DNA of 64,000 bases from Neobacillus cucumis. Its GTDB lineage: Bacteria > Bacillota > Bacilli > Bacillales_B > DSM-18226. Below the pieces are notes generated by a model. It did not search any database. It was given only the letters and a program-made list of their open reading frames with translations, and was not told where the DNA came from. The stretch spans positions 83,414-147,413 of the forward strand of contig NZ_JAMBOH010000013.1 in the NCBI RefSeq assembly GCF_023715505.1, written 5' to 3'. Each line of letters begins with the position of its first letter. Within the stretch, counting starts at the first letter, position 1. Below are positions 45,894-54,882 of this stretch, piece after piece. The translations under genes and the position numbers were made by a program.

Positions 45894-47258
45894 TCACTCC
45901 ACCAAGCTATTTTTCCTTTTAATTTCTTCACCACATCTCATCAGAACAAAAATTATTAGAAGTACTCCCCAAAAGCGAGGTGTAACGAAATCAGCCCTAT
46001 ATGAAGAAGTTATTAACAGATGGACATATTCCATTAGAGCGATAAAATAATAAATATTTTCTCTTCCATACTTTAGAAGCTTAAAGAAAAGTCCTGCAAG
46101 TCCAATCAATATTAGGGTAACACCAATAACCCCATTTTCAAAAAAGAGATCAATATACATGTTATTAGATGAAGTACTGACACTACCTGTATTAGGGAGA
46201 ATTTTAGTACTTGAAAGAAATTCAAAGGACCCTGGTCCATAACCAAATAATGCAGAAAAAATGGAATGATCGAACAACCAATATAGAGGCATGACATACA
46301 TATAAATTCGGCTTGAACTTTGAACGTTAAATAAATTGTTTACTCTACCCAAAATAGGACTAAAAAACTTAATAAAAATTTCTGGTTTTAGGAGTAAAGC
46401 AACTAAAATGACCCCTACGATAATTCCAATTAATATAAACAAATATTTTTTAGGGAATTTAGGATGAAAAATTAAGTAAACAAATAAAAAAGCTGCAAGT
46501 AATGCAATGTTAAAATACCCACTCACTGAAAAAGAAAATAATTGAAGAATTAATCCAGGTATAGCAAGCACAAGTATATATATCCACTTCCGCTTAAAGG
46601 CTATAAATCCAATAATTAACATATCAATTATAATGGGTCCCAGATAACTTGGCTCATCCGCAAAGGAGGTAAGCCGGAAATTAAAGAAAGTAAGCTTACT
46701 TACACTATGGACATAAGATCGAGTTTCAATATCAAGAAATGGGACTCCGTATAGAAAATATAATAGCTGCCAAAGACCAATAATGATTAATAGAAGTACA
46801 GAAATAGGATAAACCTTTATAATTTTTAAACTTTTTTTCATCTTTAAGATGACTAGACTTTTGTAACCGAAAAAAACCATCACTAGAAAAGTGACATAGT
46901 ATAGTATTCGAGTAATTAAAGATCTTTTTAGGTAAGATTGATATTCAATACTTTTAATAACCGTACTAGTGTAAATAGCTGATAAAAGTGACAATAAAAT
47001 AGATAATGCAAATAATAGAACAAAAAACTTTACAATATCATCGGTCTTATATTTTTCAGCTTTATACTGCTTCGCCACATACCAGAATAGAAAAAACAAA
47101 AAACTCATGACTAACGTTAGCAAGGCTGGAGTCGGTATTGGTAATAAGTGAATATATGGATAAGAGGTAGTAAATTGAATTAGAGCCAGGTAAAAACCAA
47201 AAAAAATTATTGTACACAATCTAATTAAAGGTTCAATAGGTGCTAAAAGGTTCTTCAT
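45894..47258 (-). CDS. Wzy-type polymerase / O-antigen ligase-like membrane protein
   Basis: 454 residues with about 11-12 membrane helices and a larger outside loop around residues 285-370 (FSPILGRVNNLF, SRIYMYVMPLYW, FGYGPGSFEFLS), the layout of Wzy polymerases and WaaL/TuaE-like ligases. The GxGxG...F and Arg in the loop fit the O-antigen ligase domain. With the Wzx-type flippase convergently encoded, it probably polymerises flipped repeat units. It is preceded by a small lipoprotein gene (27 bp). Confidence 0.82.
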   Translation of the reverse strand: MKNLLAPIEPLIRLCTIIFFGFYLALIQFTTSYPYIHLLPIPTPALLTLVMSFLFFLFWYVAKQYKAEKYKTDDIVKFFVLLFALSILLSLLSAIYTSTVIKSIEYQSYLKRSLITRILYYVTFLVMVFFGYKSLVILKMKKSLKIIKVYPISVLLLIIIGLWQLLYFLYGVPFLDIETRSYVHSVSKLTFFNFRLTSFADEPSYLGPIIIDMLIIGFIAFKRKWIYILVLAIPGLILQLFSFSVSGYFNIALLAAFLFVYLIFHPKFPKKYLFILIGIIVGVILVALLLKPEIFIKFFSPILGRVNNLFNVQSSSRIYMYVMPLYWLFDHSIFSALFGYGPGSFEFLSSTKILPNTGSVSTSSNNMYIDLFFENGVIGVTLILIGLAGLFFKLLKYGRENIYYFIALMEYVHLLITSSYRADFVTPRFWGVLLIIFVLMRCGEEIKRKNSLVE

Positions 47259-47285
47259 CTTTAATCTCCTTCGTAAATCGCTAGA

Positions 47286-47636
47286 TTATCTAATGTAGGA
47301 AATATCCGACAAGTAATACTTCCCATTCTCTTTTTTCCAGGAAGTCATATACATCAAGGACTGGTCGGCTTGAAATCTGTAAAATTTGTCATTCATAATC
47401 ATACTTGATGATGAGTATTTTTTTGTTAAGATTTTTTTTAAATAATTGAACTCACTTTCTGTTACTTTATTGTCCTTACTTGTGATCAGTTTAAATTCTT
47501 GCCAGTTTAACTCTTTAATATTATTTCTTATGTATTGGTCTGCTTCCGTTAAATTTCTAAATTTAAGTGGTTCCCTTCCACATGCAGTTAGGACTAAAAT
47601 AAACACTATAATAAGAACTAGAAACCATTTTTTCAT
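47286..47636 (-). CDS. Small lipoprotein of unknown function
   Basis: 116 residues with signal peptide and lipobox LTAC (Cys19), then a soluble domain of about 95 residues (FRNLTEADQYIRNNIKELNWQEF and YMTSWKKENGKYYLSDISYIR). No family was recognised. First gene of a minus-strand trio with the polymerase and the larger lipoprotein. Confidence 0.75.
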   Translation of the reverse strand: MKKWFLVLIIVFILVLTACGREPLKFRNLTEADQYIRNNIKELNWQEFKLITSKDNKVTESEFNYLKKILTKKYSSSSMIMNDKFYRFQADQSLMYMTSWKKENGKYYLSDISYIR

Positions 47637-47945
47637 TATTTATACTCCTTTTAGAATGATAAAGCGATCGAAAACTTTTTCCTTTTACGCCCTTAATTAT
47701 GTATTACATTATTGACAAATAATATTTTGTATAGGTCATGCCCGTTTTTCTCTCTCTATTTTTAACACACCATTTTATTTTACAATATGTTAGCTGCAAG
47801 GTGAATTCTTTTTTTAGTACTTACAGAATCCTAATCTTTATAATTTTAGTATATCTAAATCAAGTCTACATTATTTTACCTCTAATACTAACAGCTTTTG
47901 AATAAATGACCAATATTAGAACCTAATAATTGAGGTGTCTTTTAG

Positions 47946-48287
47946 AAAAGCGCAAGCGCCTTGGTTAGCCCCGATATAGGGCGACTTGTCGACTGGCCAG
48001 CGAAAGCAGGGTCAAAGACTAGTCGCCCTTAATGCGTACAGAAAGCGATAGCTTTCTGTAGCCAAGCACAAGACGAGCCGGCCGAAAGGTTGCTCTTTAA
48101 CCTTTTGGACGGATTGATTTAAATGTGGAGGCGACTGTTCTGGGACGAATGCATAAGACGCACCCTGTAAGAAGGCGTTCTTTGCCTTCTTCAGGGGGGT
48201 GGCTTATGACTTCAGTCCCAAGGAGCCGCAACTGGATAAGCTTGTGACCTCGAGGGGCTAGGCGCTGGAGCTGGACAATTTTCGAAG
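47946..48287. repeat. Dispersed palindromic repeat, copy 5 (composite long form)
   Basis: Begins GAAAAGCGCAAGCGCCTTGG and ends GGCGCTGGAGCTGGACAATT. Two extra blocks are inserted: one near 47980-48060 with its own hairpins (AGGGCGACT...AGTCGCCCT and CAGAAAGC-GATA-GCTTTCTG), and the long-variant block (GTGGAGGCGACTG, CCTGTAAGAAGGCG, AGTCCCAAGGAGCCGC) seen also near 1.5 kb and 60.7 kb. It looks like nesting of one element type inside another. The rest of the 776-bp gap (47637-47945) is AT-rich with no gene seen. Confidence 0.85.
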
Positions 48288-48319
48288 TCAAAAACATTTA
48301 TACTTTCTTATCTTTAAAT

Positions 48320-48361
48320 AAAAAAACATGAGTACCGAAGTTGGTACACATGTTTTTTTAA
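48320..48361 (-). terminator. Terminator of the SH3b/glucosaminidase gene
   Basis: AAAAAAACATG-TGTACC / GGTACT-CATGTTTTTTT with a mismatch pair in the middle; T-runs on both strands. Confidence 0.85.
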
Positions 48362-48412
48362 AAAAATATGAATTACTTGTAAATGAAAGTTTGTCCCTAA
48401 ACTATATTCTAA

Positions 48413-51043
48413 TTACCGAAGCTCTTGGACTACATATTGCGAACTTACCCATCCGTCTTCTCCATTCGACAGTTTTATCTTAAACCACTTTTGCGACGTG
48501 TCTATGATTGGTTTTTTATCATCGTCCAGAATTAACTGGATATAATTATTTAATGGTACACTTCCAATAAGATTGTTTGCAGCTATTAAAGGTGCCGAAC
48601 GAACATTAACCGAGTCGGCATTCGTCACTCTACCGAGATTGAGAACAGTAAAATAGTTTTGGTATTTAGAAAAGTCTATACTGCTTGTCCAATAGGCAAC
48701 ACCATTCAATTGCACCTTTAATTTATAATCATTTGTTTTTTCAAGAATAATAAAAGTTGATCCTGCTTTAATAGTATTAGCGAATAAATCTACTTTTGCC
48801 ACCGCTTGAATATTATTAGGAAATATGTCGCTTCCTACTGGAATTCCAGGAATACCAGGAATAGTGGTGTTAATGGCTGCATTTGCATAATAATTTTTGT
48901 CATAAGGCAACATCTTTTGCATGTGCTGTGCAACAGCATTCGCCCAATTTGGGTCGGATGCATACCAATAATTCATTCCGATACTTTTGCTTTCATCTCT
49001 TGTACCATTTGATGCATTGGTCCGATAACCAAGGAAAGCTCCCTCAAAATGCATACCTTTCGGATTTAGATAATCCGATTTAATTTTTTGAGCAATATAG
49101 TTTATACAGTCATCAATGGTTGCAAAACGATAAGCTCCTACAAAAGGAGTAGAATCAAAAGCCCCATAACCAAATAAGTTCATTTTCCCTAAGGAAATGT
49201 TGGAAGTTCCAAAACCACTTTCATGAATAGCGTGTGCTGCCAGGTATAGGGCATTTACACCAAAATTTTTCCCTGCATCAATAAAGGCTTGACCTTTATT
49301 CAGTAAAACACTTGGCCGGCCATTTACATTTGCAGCGATGTAAGTATTAATTTGACTAGCTGTTACAGGAGAAGTGGTTCGTAAATCAATAAATTTATAA
49401 TCATCTGTTTTCACATATTCTTTTAAGTAAGTCCCAAAGACATATCCCGTTTTACCGTTATATGTTACTTTATACCACCCATCACTCGTAATCTCCCCAG
49501 CTGTGACAGTGGTTCCGTTTGGAATGACAGTAAGAATAGAGGATGATGGATCACCTGATTGCCTTAAATTTAAATCATCTGTAACTAAATATGTTTTTTC
49601 TGTTGATACCACTGGGTTTCCGCTGCTTTGCGGAGCAGATTTTAGAACGCTTCCTTGTACATAACCGGTTTTACCTTGATAGGTTACTTCATACCAATTT
49701 CCAATTGTCTTTGCTGAGGAGATCAGTGTATCTTTAGGAAGAGCTATCAATTTCGCATAAGTATCTCCAAATGATTCATACAAATAAGAATTGTCTATTA
49801 ACTGATAATTGGATTTAGTAAAGGATTTAACTGCACCAGCTAAAACATCACTATTTATCACATATAAAGACTTTCCATTATAGGATACTTGATACCAAGT
49901 TTCTCCAATGCTATTCACTACTTTTTGAGTTGACAACAAGCCGTTTCCTGTGGCAAGAGTAGTAACAGCTTTATTCTTTCTATCAGGAGTGGGGTATAAA
50001 CTCACATTTTTATTTGTAAAATAATAAGTTCCACTTGTGTTACTATAAATATAGTATTCCTTTAAATATTCTCCGCTTAACCAACCTGTTACGGTGACAT
50101 TTTTTCCATTGTTAGTGTATGTATATGAAACCTTGTACCAGGAACCTATTTTCTCTGAGGAAGTAAGAATTTTCCCATTTGGGATGGTAATGATCGTTTT
50201 ATAGCTTGCACCTGCACCTGAACGCAAATTAAGATTTGTTGTTGTTTGGTAGGAAGTTTTAACTTGATTCGTTGTTACAACTGTATTTCCAGTACTTTGC
50301 TGAGCTGTTTTAAGATCAGATCCTGGAACATATCCTGTTTTACCTTGATAAGTTACTTCATACCAATTTCCAATTGTCTTTACTGAGGAGATCATCGTAT
50401 CTTTTGGAATTCCCTTCAATTTCGAATAAGCATTTCCATATGAAGAATACAAATAAGAATTCCTTATTAGCTGATAATTGGTTTTAGCAAAGGATTTAAC
50501 AGTGGCTGCCGAAACATCACTACTTATTGCATACAAGGACTTGCCATTATAGGTAACTCGATACCAAGTTTGTCCAATGCTGTTTACAATCTTTTGAGTA
50601 GATAATAAACCGTTTCCTGTGGCAAGAGTGGATATGGCTTTATTCTTTTTATCAGGTGTAGGATATAAACTCACCGTTTTATTGGTAAAATAATAAGTTC
50701 CACTTGTATTGCTATAAATATAGTATTCCTTTAAATAACTCCCAGTTACCCAACCCGTTGTGCTAACATTTTTTTTATTAACCGTGTATGTATATGTAAC
50801 TTTGTACCAAGATCCTTTTTTCTCTGACGAAGTAAGAATTTTCCCTTTAGGAATCGTTGTAATAGTTTTATAGTTTGCCCCTGCTCCTGAACGTAAATTT
50901 AAATTCGTTGTTGTTTGGTAAGTAGTTTTTATAATACTATCGGCATAAACGTGACCCAAACTATTAGATGCATAGGGAATTATCGCACCGCTCCCTAGTA
51001 ACAAACCGGTCGATAGGACCATCACTTTCCCCATTTTTCTCAA
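48413..51043 (-). CDS. Secreted SH3b-repeat glucosaminidase (wall hydrolase)
   Basis: 876 residues from a TTG start eight bases after AAAAGGGAG; a GTG further up overlaps that ribosome site. Signal peptide (to about 37). Two long duplicated blocks follow, each with an SH3b-type unit (TNLNLRSGAGANYKTITTIP), a linker beginning YIYSNTSGTYYFTNK, and further SH3-like units; then another SH3b (DDLNLRQSGDPSSSILTV). The glucosaminidase domain (about 585-740; GVNALYLAAHAIHESGFGTS with catalytic Glu, KMNLFGYGAFD, NPKGMHFEGAF) is of the LytD/LytG-like endo-beta-N-acetylglucosaminidase type, and two C-terminal SH3-like units end the protein. It is a paralogue of the PA14-bearing gene 7 kb away. Confidence 0.9.
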   Translation of the reverse strand: MRKMGKVMVLSTGLLLGSGAIIPYASNSLGHVYADSIIKTTYQTTTNLNLRSGAGANYKTITTIPKGKILTSSEKKGSWYKVTYTYTVNKKNVSTTGWVTGSYLKEYYIYSNTSGTYYFTNKTVSLYPTPDKKNKAISTLATGNGLLSTQKIVNSIGQTWYRVTYNGKSLYAISSDVSAATVKSFAKTNYQLIRNSYLYSSYGNAYSKLKGIPKDTMISSVKTIGNWYEVTYQGKTGYVPGSDLKTAQQSTGNTVVTTNQVKTSYQTTTNLNLRSGAGASYKTIITIPNGKILTSSEKIGSWYKVSYTYTNNGKNVTVTGWLSGEYLKEYYIYSNTSGTYYFTNKNVSLYPTPDRKNKAVTTLATGNGLLSTQKVVNSIGETWYQVSYNGKSLYVINSDVLAGAVKSFTKSNYQLIDNSYLYESFGDTYAKLIALPKDTLISSAKTIGNWYEVTYQGKTGYVQGSVLKSAPQSSGNPVVSTEKTYLVTDDLNLRQSGDPSSSILTVIPNGTTVTAGEITSDGWYKVTYNGKTGYVFGTYLKEYVKTDDYKFIDLRTTSPVTASQINTYIAANVNGRPSVLLNKGQAFIDAGKNFGVNALYLAAHAIHESGFGTSNISLGKMNLFGYGAFDSTPFVGAYRFATIDDCINYIAQKIKSDYLNPKGMHFEGAFLGYRTNASNGTRDESKSIGMNYWYASDPNWANAVAQHMQKMLPYDKNYYANAAINTTIPGIPGIPVGSDIFPNNIQAVAKVDLFANTIKAGSTFIILEKTNDYKLKVQLNGVAYWTSSIDFSKYQNYFTVLNLGRVTNADSVNVRSAPLIAANNLIGSVPLNNYIQLILDDDKKPIIDTSQKWFKIKLSNGEDGWVSSQYVVQELR

Positions 51044-51249
51044 ATAATCCACTCCCTTTTTTTAATTAATTTATATGAAATAATGGAAAATATTTCGAAA
51101 TTTAGTATATTATCTCGTAGTACGAATGTTTTTTAAATAGATTTATGTCATAATTTGTTGCAAAAAGAAGAAAATAGGTATATTTGCCTATTAATATATT
51201 AATATAAACTTAATTACCTGTTAATATAGTAACTTTAGATAAATTAAAA

Positions 51250-51272
51250 TAGCCAATAGGGTTTAATGGCTG
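51250..51272 (-). terminator. Weak terminator of the amidase gene
   Basis: Minus strand AGCCATT...TATTGGCT, a short imperfect stem, followed by ATTTTAATTTA. Low stability. Confidence 0.4.
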
Positions 51273-51287
51273 ATTCGAATATCATTA

Positions 51288-51998
51288 TTAAAACATCATT
51301 CCCCATGTTTTTGGACCTACAATCCCATCCACTATTAATCCATGAAGTTTTTGATAGGCTCGCACCGCTGCTTCTGTCTTTGGACCAAAAATGCCATCAA
51401 CAATTATATGTACCGCCCTCTGAATGAGCTCGACATCTTTCCCTGTAGATCCTCTTAGTACTAAATGACCAGGAAAAGGCACACTTTTTTGTTTATGTTT
51501 GTGATTAATGCCACTACCTACCAACTGTATAAAGTCAGACCAGTCCATCCCCTTTTCACCGTTCCGAAGGTATCTAGGGCAATTTTTCCCGCTCCAATGG
51601 TTGTGCTGGACAACATTTGCAATGGGAATATGATAGGTCTTGATCGACTGGTTCGTCACTTCTGCAGCATTGGCTACGGCCTTTTTAAAATCGCCATCAC
51701 TGTTTACACAAATTTCAATATGGATGGATGAGGTATTGCCTGTCCCACTTCTTCCATCTCCGGCCGCCCATGCGACCTCATGAAATGGGATGGATTGGAT
51801 GGCTTCATGGTCATCAATTTGAAGATGCCAGGAGGCCGAACGGTCATTTCCCCGTTCCTGCAGTCTTGCATGTGCTTCGGCATCTGCACCTGGGTTTGGA
51901 TTATCTGTTTCATGAATCGTGATGTAGTTAGGGACCATTTTGATGCCCGGCCTCGCGGCTTTATTTGAAGCAGGAATAAATCGTTGAATAATGTTCAT
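51288..51998 (-). CDS. N-acetylmuramoyl-L-alanine amidase with peptidoglycan-binding domain
   Basis: 236 residues. Amidase_2 domain (about 15-145): YITIHETDNPNPGADAEAHA (zinc His in IHET), SWHLQIDD, HIEICVNSDG, and the second zinc region HNHWSGKNCPRYLR. C-terminal PG_binding_1 repeat (VLRGSTGKDVELIQRAV, VDGIFGPKTEAAVRAYQK). No signal peptide, as in phage-derived XlyA/CwlA/CwlH enzymes. No other phage genes are near; a prophage-derived or mother-cell lysis enzyme is likely. Confidence 0.92.
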   Translation of the reverse strand: MNIIQRFIPASNKAARPGIKMVPNYITIHETDNPNPGADAEAHARLQERGNDRSASWHLQIDDHEAIQSIPFHEVAWAAGDGRSGTGNTSSIHIEICVNSDGDFKKAVANAAEVTNQSIKTYHIPIANVVQHNHWSGKNCPRYLRNGEKGMDWSDFIQLVGSGINHKHKQKSVPFPGHLVLRGSTGKDVELIQRAVHIIVDGIFGPKTEAAVRAYQKLHGLIVDGIVGPKTWGMMF

Positions 51999-52105
51999 AC
52001 ATATCCACTCCTTTCATCTATATTTATGCAAAACCCTATGATTTGGACAGGCTATTGCTAGTTTTTGCATTTCTTTTCACAAATCATTAGTATGGAGGTA
52101 ATCAT

Positions 52106-52144
52106 ATGAAAAGGATTGAAGGGCTAGTATGGAAAAGTTACTGA
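52106..52144 (+). CDS. Possible 12-codon leader peptide overlapping gtrA-like gene
   Basis: ATG with a near-perfect GGAGGTAAT ribosome site encodes MKRIEGLVWKSY and stops inside the next gene, 14 bases past its ATG, in another frame. The downstream gene has only a weaker GAAGGG site, which suggests coupled translation. A frameshift removing the natural start of the GtrA gene is the alternative. Confidence 0.4.
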   Translation: MKRIEGLVWKSY

Positions 52145-52521
52145 AGTTCGGCCTTGTCGGGGTCGTGAATACGTTGATTTCAATCGGCTGTTATATTTTG
52201 TTTGTAAAATTAGGCATGCACTACCTTCTCGCCAATATCATTTCTTATCTAATTGGGTTAGTAAATAGCTATTATTGGAATAAGAAGTGGGTGTTTAAAA
52301 ATAAGGAAAACCATCTTTCTGTTTTTGCTAAATTTGTGATTGTCAATTTAGTGGTGCTCAGTTTCAATACCCTATGCCTTTTCTTATTTGTTCATAAATG
52401 GGGATTCAATCAGTATCTTTCACAATTAGTGGCAACTGCGCTAGGAATGGGAATCAATTTTATTTTAAATAAAAAATGGACCTTTGAATCTAAAATGAAC
52501 AACCAGAAACAAGTGAACTAA
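52129..52521 (+). CDS. GtrA family membrane protein
   Basis: 130 residues with four membrane helices: LLKFGLVGVVNTLISIGCYILF, HYLLANIISYLIGLVNSYYWNKKWVF, FAKFVIVNLVVLSFNTLCLFLF and LVATALGMGINFILNKKWTF. The N(x)K(K)WVF motif is typical of GtrA, proposed to flip undecaprenyl-phosphate-linked sugars for glycosylation of surface polymers. No partner glycosyltransferase is directly adjacent, though the polymer locus is 1-20 kb to the left. Confidence 0.9.
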   Translation: MEKLLKFGLVGVVNTLISIGCYILFVKLGMHYLLANIISYLIGLVNSYYWNKKWVFKNKENHLSVFAKFVIVNLVVLSFNTLCLFLFVHKWGFNQYLSQLVATALGMGINFILNKKWTFESKMNNQKQVN

Positions 52522-52652
52522 ACATTTTTAAATAGAATATAGGTATTTTTAAATAATAATTTGGATAATAAATGGATTTTTCGTAACTATTTATAGTAGG
52601 ATAGTATTAGTTTTTATTTTAATCTATTCTATTATAATGGGGGACTTGGAAG

Positions 52653-53252
52653 ATGCTGACTCCTGCCCAACAAAAAGTGAAACAAGAGCTAGAAGAATTG
52701 CAAGCGGCGGGAAAATTCCACCACAAGGCCCAACAGGAATTCCACACTCCACAACCTTCTTCATTGAAAAAATGGATGCTTTCTTTTGTCGGAATCCTGT
52801 TAATCTTGTTATTGGTTGTTATGTATCTATCTGACCCTAATGAATCCGAAACGGTCGCCTATTTAGTGAAAGAGCAGCATGTATATCGGCAAAGTGAAAA
52901 ACTGCTCAATGAAACACTTTATGAGCATCCGGTTGACTACCAGGAAGCAAAAATGAAGCAAATTCAATTATGGATAAAACTCTCAGAGCTTAATTCAACA
53001 TCGCGCCTTCATGACCATAAACTTGATTTGCTGCATGTTATGGAGCAGCAGCAAGAGGTGCTGATTGATCTCGTTGCCTCTAAGAATATAGATTCAGCCA
53101 CAATCAACCAGAAAATGATTGAACTTCAAGTCAGGAAAGAGCTGGCATTTGATAGTTTGCGAGCAGCGCTTGAGCGCGATAACTTTACATACGAGACACT
53201 TGAGGATGGGTCGGTTCGGTATTGGGTGCACTCGAAAATCTATACATATTAA
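52653..53252 (+). CDS. Single-pass membrane protein of unknown function
   Basis: 199 residues: a cytoplasmic N-terminus rich in Gln, Glu, Lys (LTPAQQKVKQELEELQAAGKF), one helix (about 44-64), and an outside helical domain of 130 residues. GGGGGACTTGGAAG lies before the ATG. Not recognised as any family. It stands alone between the gtrA-like gene and a convergent CPBP protease gene. Confidence 0.7.
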   Translation: MLTPAQQKVKQELEELQAAGKFHHKAQQEFHTPQPSSLKKWMLSFVGILLILLLVVMYLSDPNESETVAYLVKEQHVYRQSEKLLNETLYEHPVDYQEAKMKQIQLWIKLSELNSTSRLHDHKLDLLHVMEQQQEVLIDLVASKNIDSATINQKMIELQVRKELAFDSLRAALERDNFTYETLEDGSVRYWVHSKIYTY

Positions 53253-53288
53253 AAGAGGTCCTGCTATTAAAAGCAGAACCTCTTTTGC
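53251..53288. terminator. Bidirectional terminator between convergent genes
   Basis: AAAAGAGGTCCTGCT / AGCAGAACCTCTTTT, a 15-bp stem with one mismatch and six-base loop, with T-runs on both strands. Confidence 0.93.
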
Positions 53289-54211
53289 TATTCAGCCGCC
53301 TGTGCCTCTTCGGCAGTCCCCAGCTGCTGCAGCGCGCGTTTTCGGTTTAATTTTTCTAATGTGAGGAGAAAAACATGAATAATTAAAACGGCCAAGGCCA
53401 TTAGTTCGACAGCAGAATCAAGATAGTACCACGAAAGCGTTGCGGTAATATCGTAAAGGGAATGAACGAGGACCGTCACCCAAAGGCTCCGCGTCCACAA
53501 TAAGATTAATCCAAATAATAAGCCCATATTCGCAAAGGTAACGATAGCACCAATCTTCACTCCCCACGGTTCAACGGAATCTAATGTGTGGTCAATCCCA
53601 AATAGGATAGATGTGAGAAATAAAGCTACCATCAAAAATAGATCTCTTTTCCCGCTTGCCCATCGGTTCGGAAAGAGCTTTTTACATACAACCAACAGGA
53701 GAATAATATAGGCCAGACGCCAAACTTCCTCTAATCCTGCGAGGGCATCCGTATATAAATCAGCGCCAATGGCATCTACTTTTTCAAAAAAGGTGGAAAC
53801 GGGTTCGGCCTTTGTCTGATGGTCTGCCGCTGCTGGCGGCTGTTCCACATCCATCTGCATGTCGGTATAATCTTGCACGTATTGATCATAATCCGTGTTG
53901 AAATCATTGAAGATGTTGGATGAATAGATGTTAATGATCGTACTTCCGAGAAAGAAGACTAAGAAGGCCCCGGTAAACTTTAAGACTTGCTGCCGTTTTG
54001 TTAATCGAAAACGTTCTGAACTGCTAATCCGCTGGTGCAGTTTTAGGCCGACAAAAAAGGAAGATACCATCATTGCATCATAAAAAGTGCCCGCCAAATA
54101 GCTGTACCGGGTTAAATAAAGAAGCACTTCAGCCCCTATGGTTACAACCAGCATGGTAAAGAGTAACTTGATTGAAATCGGTTTGGTTAGGTTTGTTGTC
54201 ATCCGCGTCAT
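53288..54211 (-). CDS. CPBP-family intramembrane glutamic protease
   Basis: 307 residues with about seven or eight membrane helices and a soluble loop (about 95-145). The CPBP motifs are present: EExxR in GLEEVWRLAY, FxxxH in LFGIDHTLD and HSLYDI near the C-terminus. Family members cleave CAAX-like or membrane substrates; some give bacteriocin self-immunity. An ATG three codons in is an equally possible start. A 31-codon gene lies 15 bp upstream on the same strand. Confidence 0.82.
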   Translation of the reverse strand: MTRMTTNLTKPISIKLLFTMLVVTIGAEVLLYLTRYSYLAGTFYDAMMVSSFFVGLKLHQRISSSERFRLTKRQQVLKFTGAFLVFFLGSTIINIYSSNIFNDFNTDYDQYVQDYTDMQMDVEQPPAAADHQTKAEPVSTFFEKVDAIGADLYTDALAGLEEVWRLAYIILLLVVCKKLFPNRWASGKRDLFLMVALFLTSILFGIDHTLDSVEPWGVKIGAIVTFANMGLLFGLILLWTRSLWVTVLVHSLYDITATLSWYYLDSAVELMALAVLIIHVFLLTLEKLNRKRALQQLGTAEEAQAAE

Positions 54212-54226
54212 TCCCTGCCTTATTGC

Positions 54227-54322
54227 TTATTTTAAAATCGTTACTGCCAATATTCCGAATCCATTTAATAATAGCAGGAATAGCAAACAGCCTAAGAGCC
54301 ACTTCCAGGTTCTCTTCTCCAT
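54227..54322 (-). CDS. Small single-helix membrane protein (31 aa)
   Basis: ATG preceded by AAGGAG at five bases spacing. The product starts MEKRTWKWLLGCLLFLLLLN and ends GILAVTILK: a basic start, one hydrophobic helix and a Lys end. It ends 15 bp before the CPBP gene and is probably in the same transcript, so it may be a partner or substrate of that protease. No homologue is known to me. Confidence 0.6.
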   Translation of the reverse strand: MEKRTWKWLLGCLLFLLLLNGFGILAVTILK

Positions 54323-54532
54323 GTTATCTCCTTAAATAATGATTGTTTTTAGCCACATGTTTACCGAATTTATTAATAGATAATAATAGTAATAATTTAA
54401 CATATCAGCAGACAAATATCATTACTATGTTATTTCCAATATTATTGGTACTTGGTGATTTTTTTGGTTTGCGGTACATAAGAATGTACAAGCTGTATTG
54501 TATGTCCATTACTGGAGATGGGAGGTTATGAA

Positions 54533-54841
54533 ATGAGGCGTTTTATTTCTTTGATTTTATTGGTCGTTATCATCTATGTATTGTCTGCAACAAATCCAGG
54601 GCGGTCGGAATATATTGACTGGGTGAATCACAAAACAATGGATCAGTCATCGAACATGCTAAAAAGGGGTATCCTCTCAATTGCAGGAAAGTCTATCTTT
54701 GATGCTAGGACGACAAAATCCGATTATGTTGTTTTTTCCATCTACAAGACGGATTTTTCAGATGTCGGAATGGGGAAGATGACCACGCTTGGGATATTTA
54801 ATGAGTTTATTCCGCTTTCTAGTCTTGAAAAAGAAAAATAA
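54533..54841 (+). CDS. DUF4359 family small membrane or secreted protein
   Basis: 102 residues from the ATG with GGGAGG upstream (a longer reading adds five residues). An N-terminal hydrophobic segment (4-19, RFISLILLVVIIYVLSATNP) is followed by the DUF4359-type region with NPGRSEYIDWV, IFDARTTKSDYVVFSIYKT and VGMGKMTTLGIFNEFIPL. Function unknown. The 320-bp upstream stretch contains the small minus-strand gene and otherwise AT-rich spacer. Confidence 0.75.
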   Translation: MRRFISLILLVVIIYVLSATNPGRSEYIDWVNHKTMDQSSNMLKRGILSIAGKSIFDARTTKSDYVVFSIYKTDFSDVGMGKMTTLGIFNEFIPLSSLEKEK

Positions 54842-54845
54842 ATCT

Positions 54846-54882
54846 TAGGACCGAATGGGGCGAGCCCAAACGGCCTTTTTTT
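54846..54882 (+). terminator. Terminator of the DUF4359 gene
   Basis: AGGACCG / CGGCCT with an inner GGGC-GA-GCCC stem and seven T. Moderately stable. Confidence 0.55.

Noticed and set aside
48097..48297. 66-codon minus-strand frame
   Set aside because: Lies entirely in repeat copy 5.
51288..51998. Amidase as sign of a prophage
   Set aside because: No holin, integrase or structural phage genes around it.
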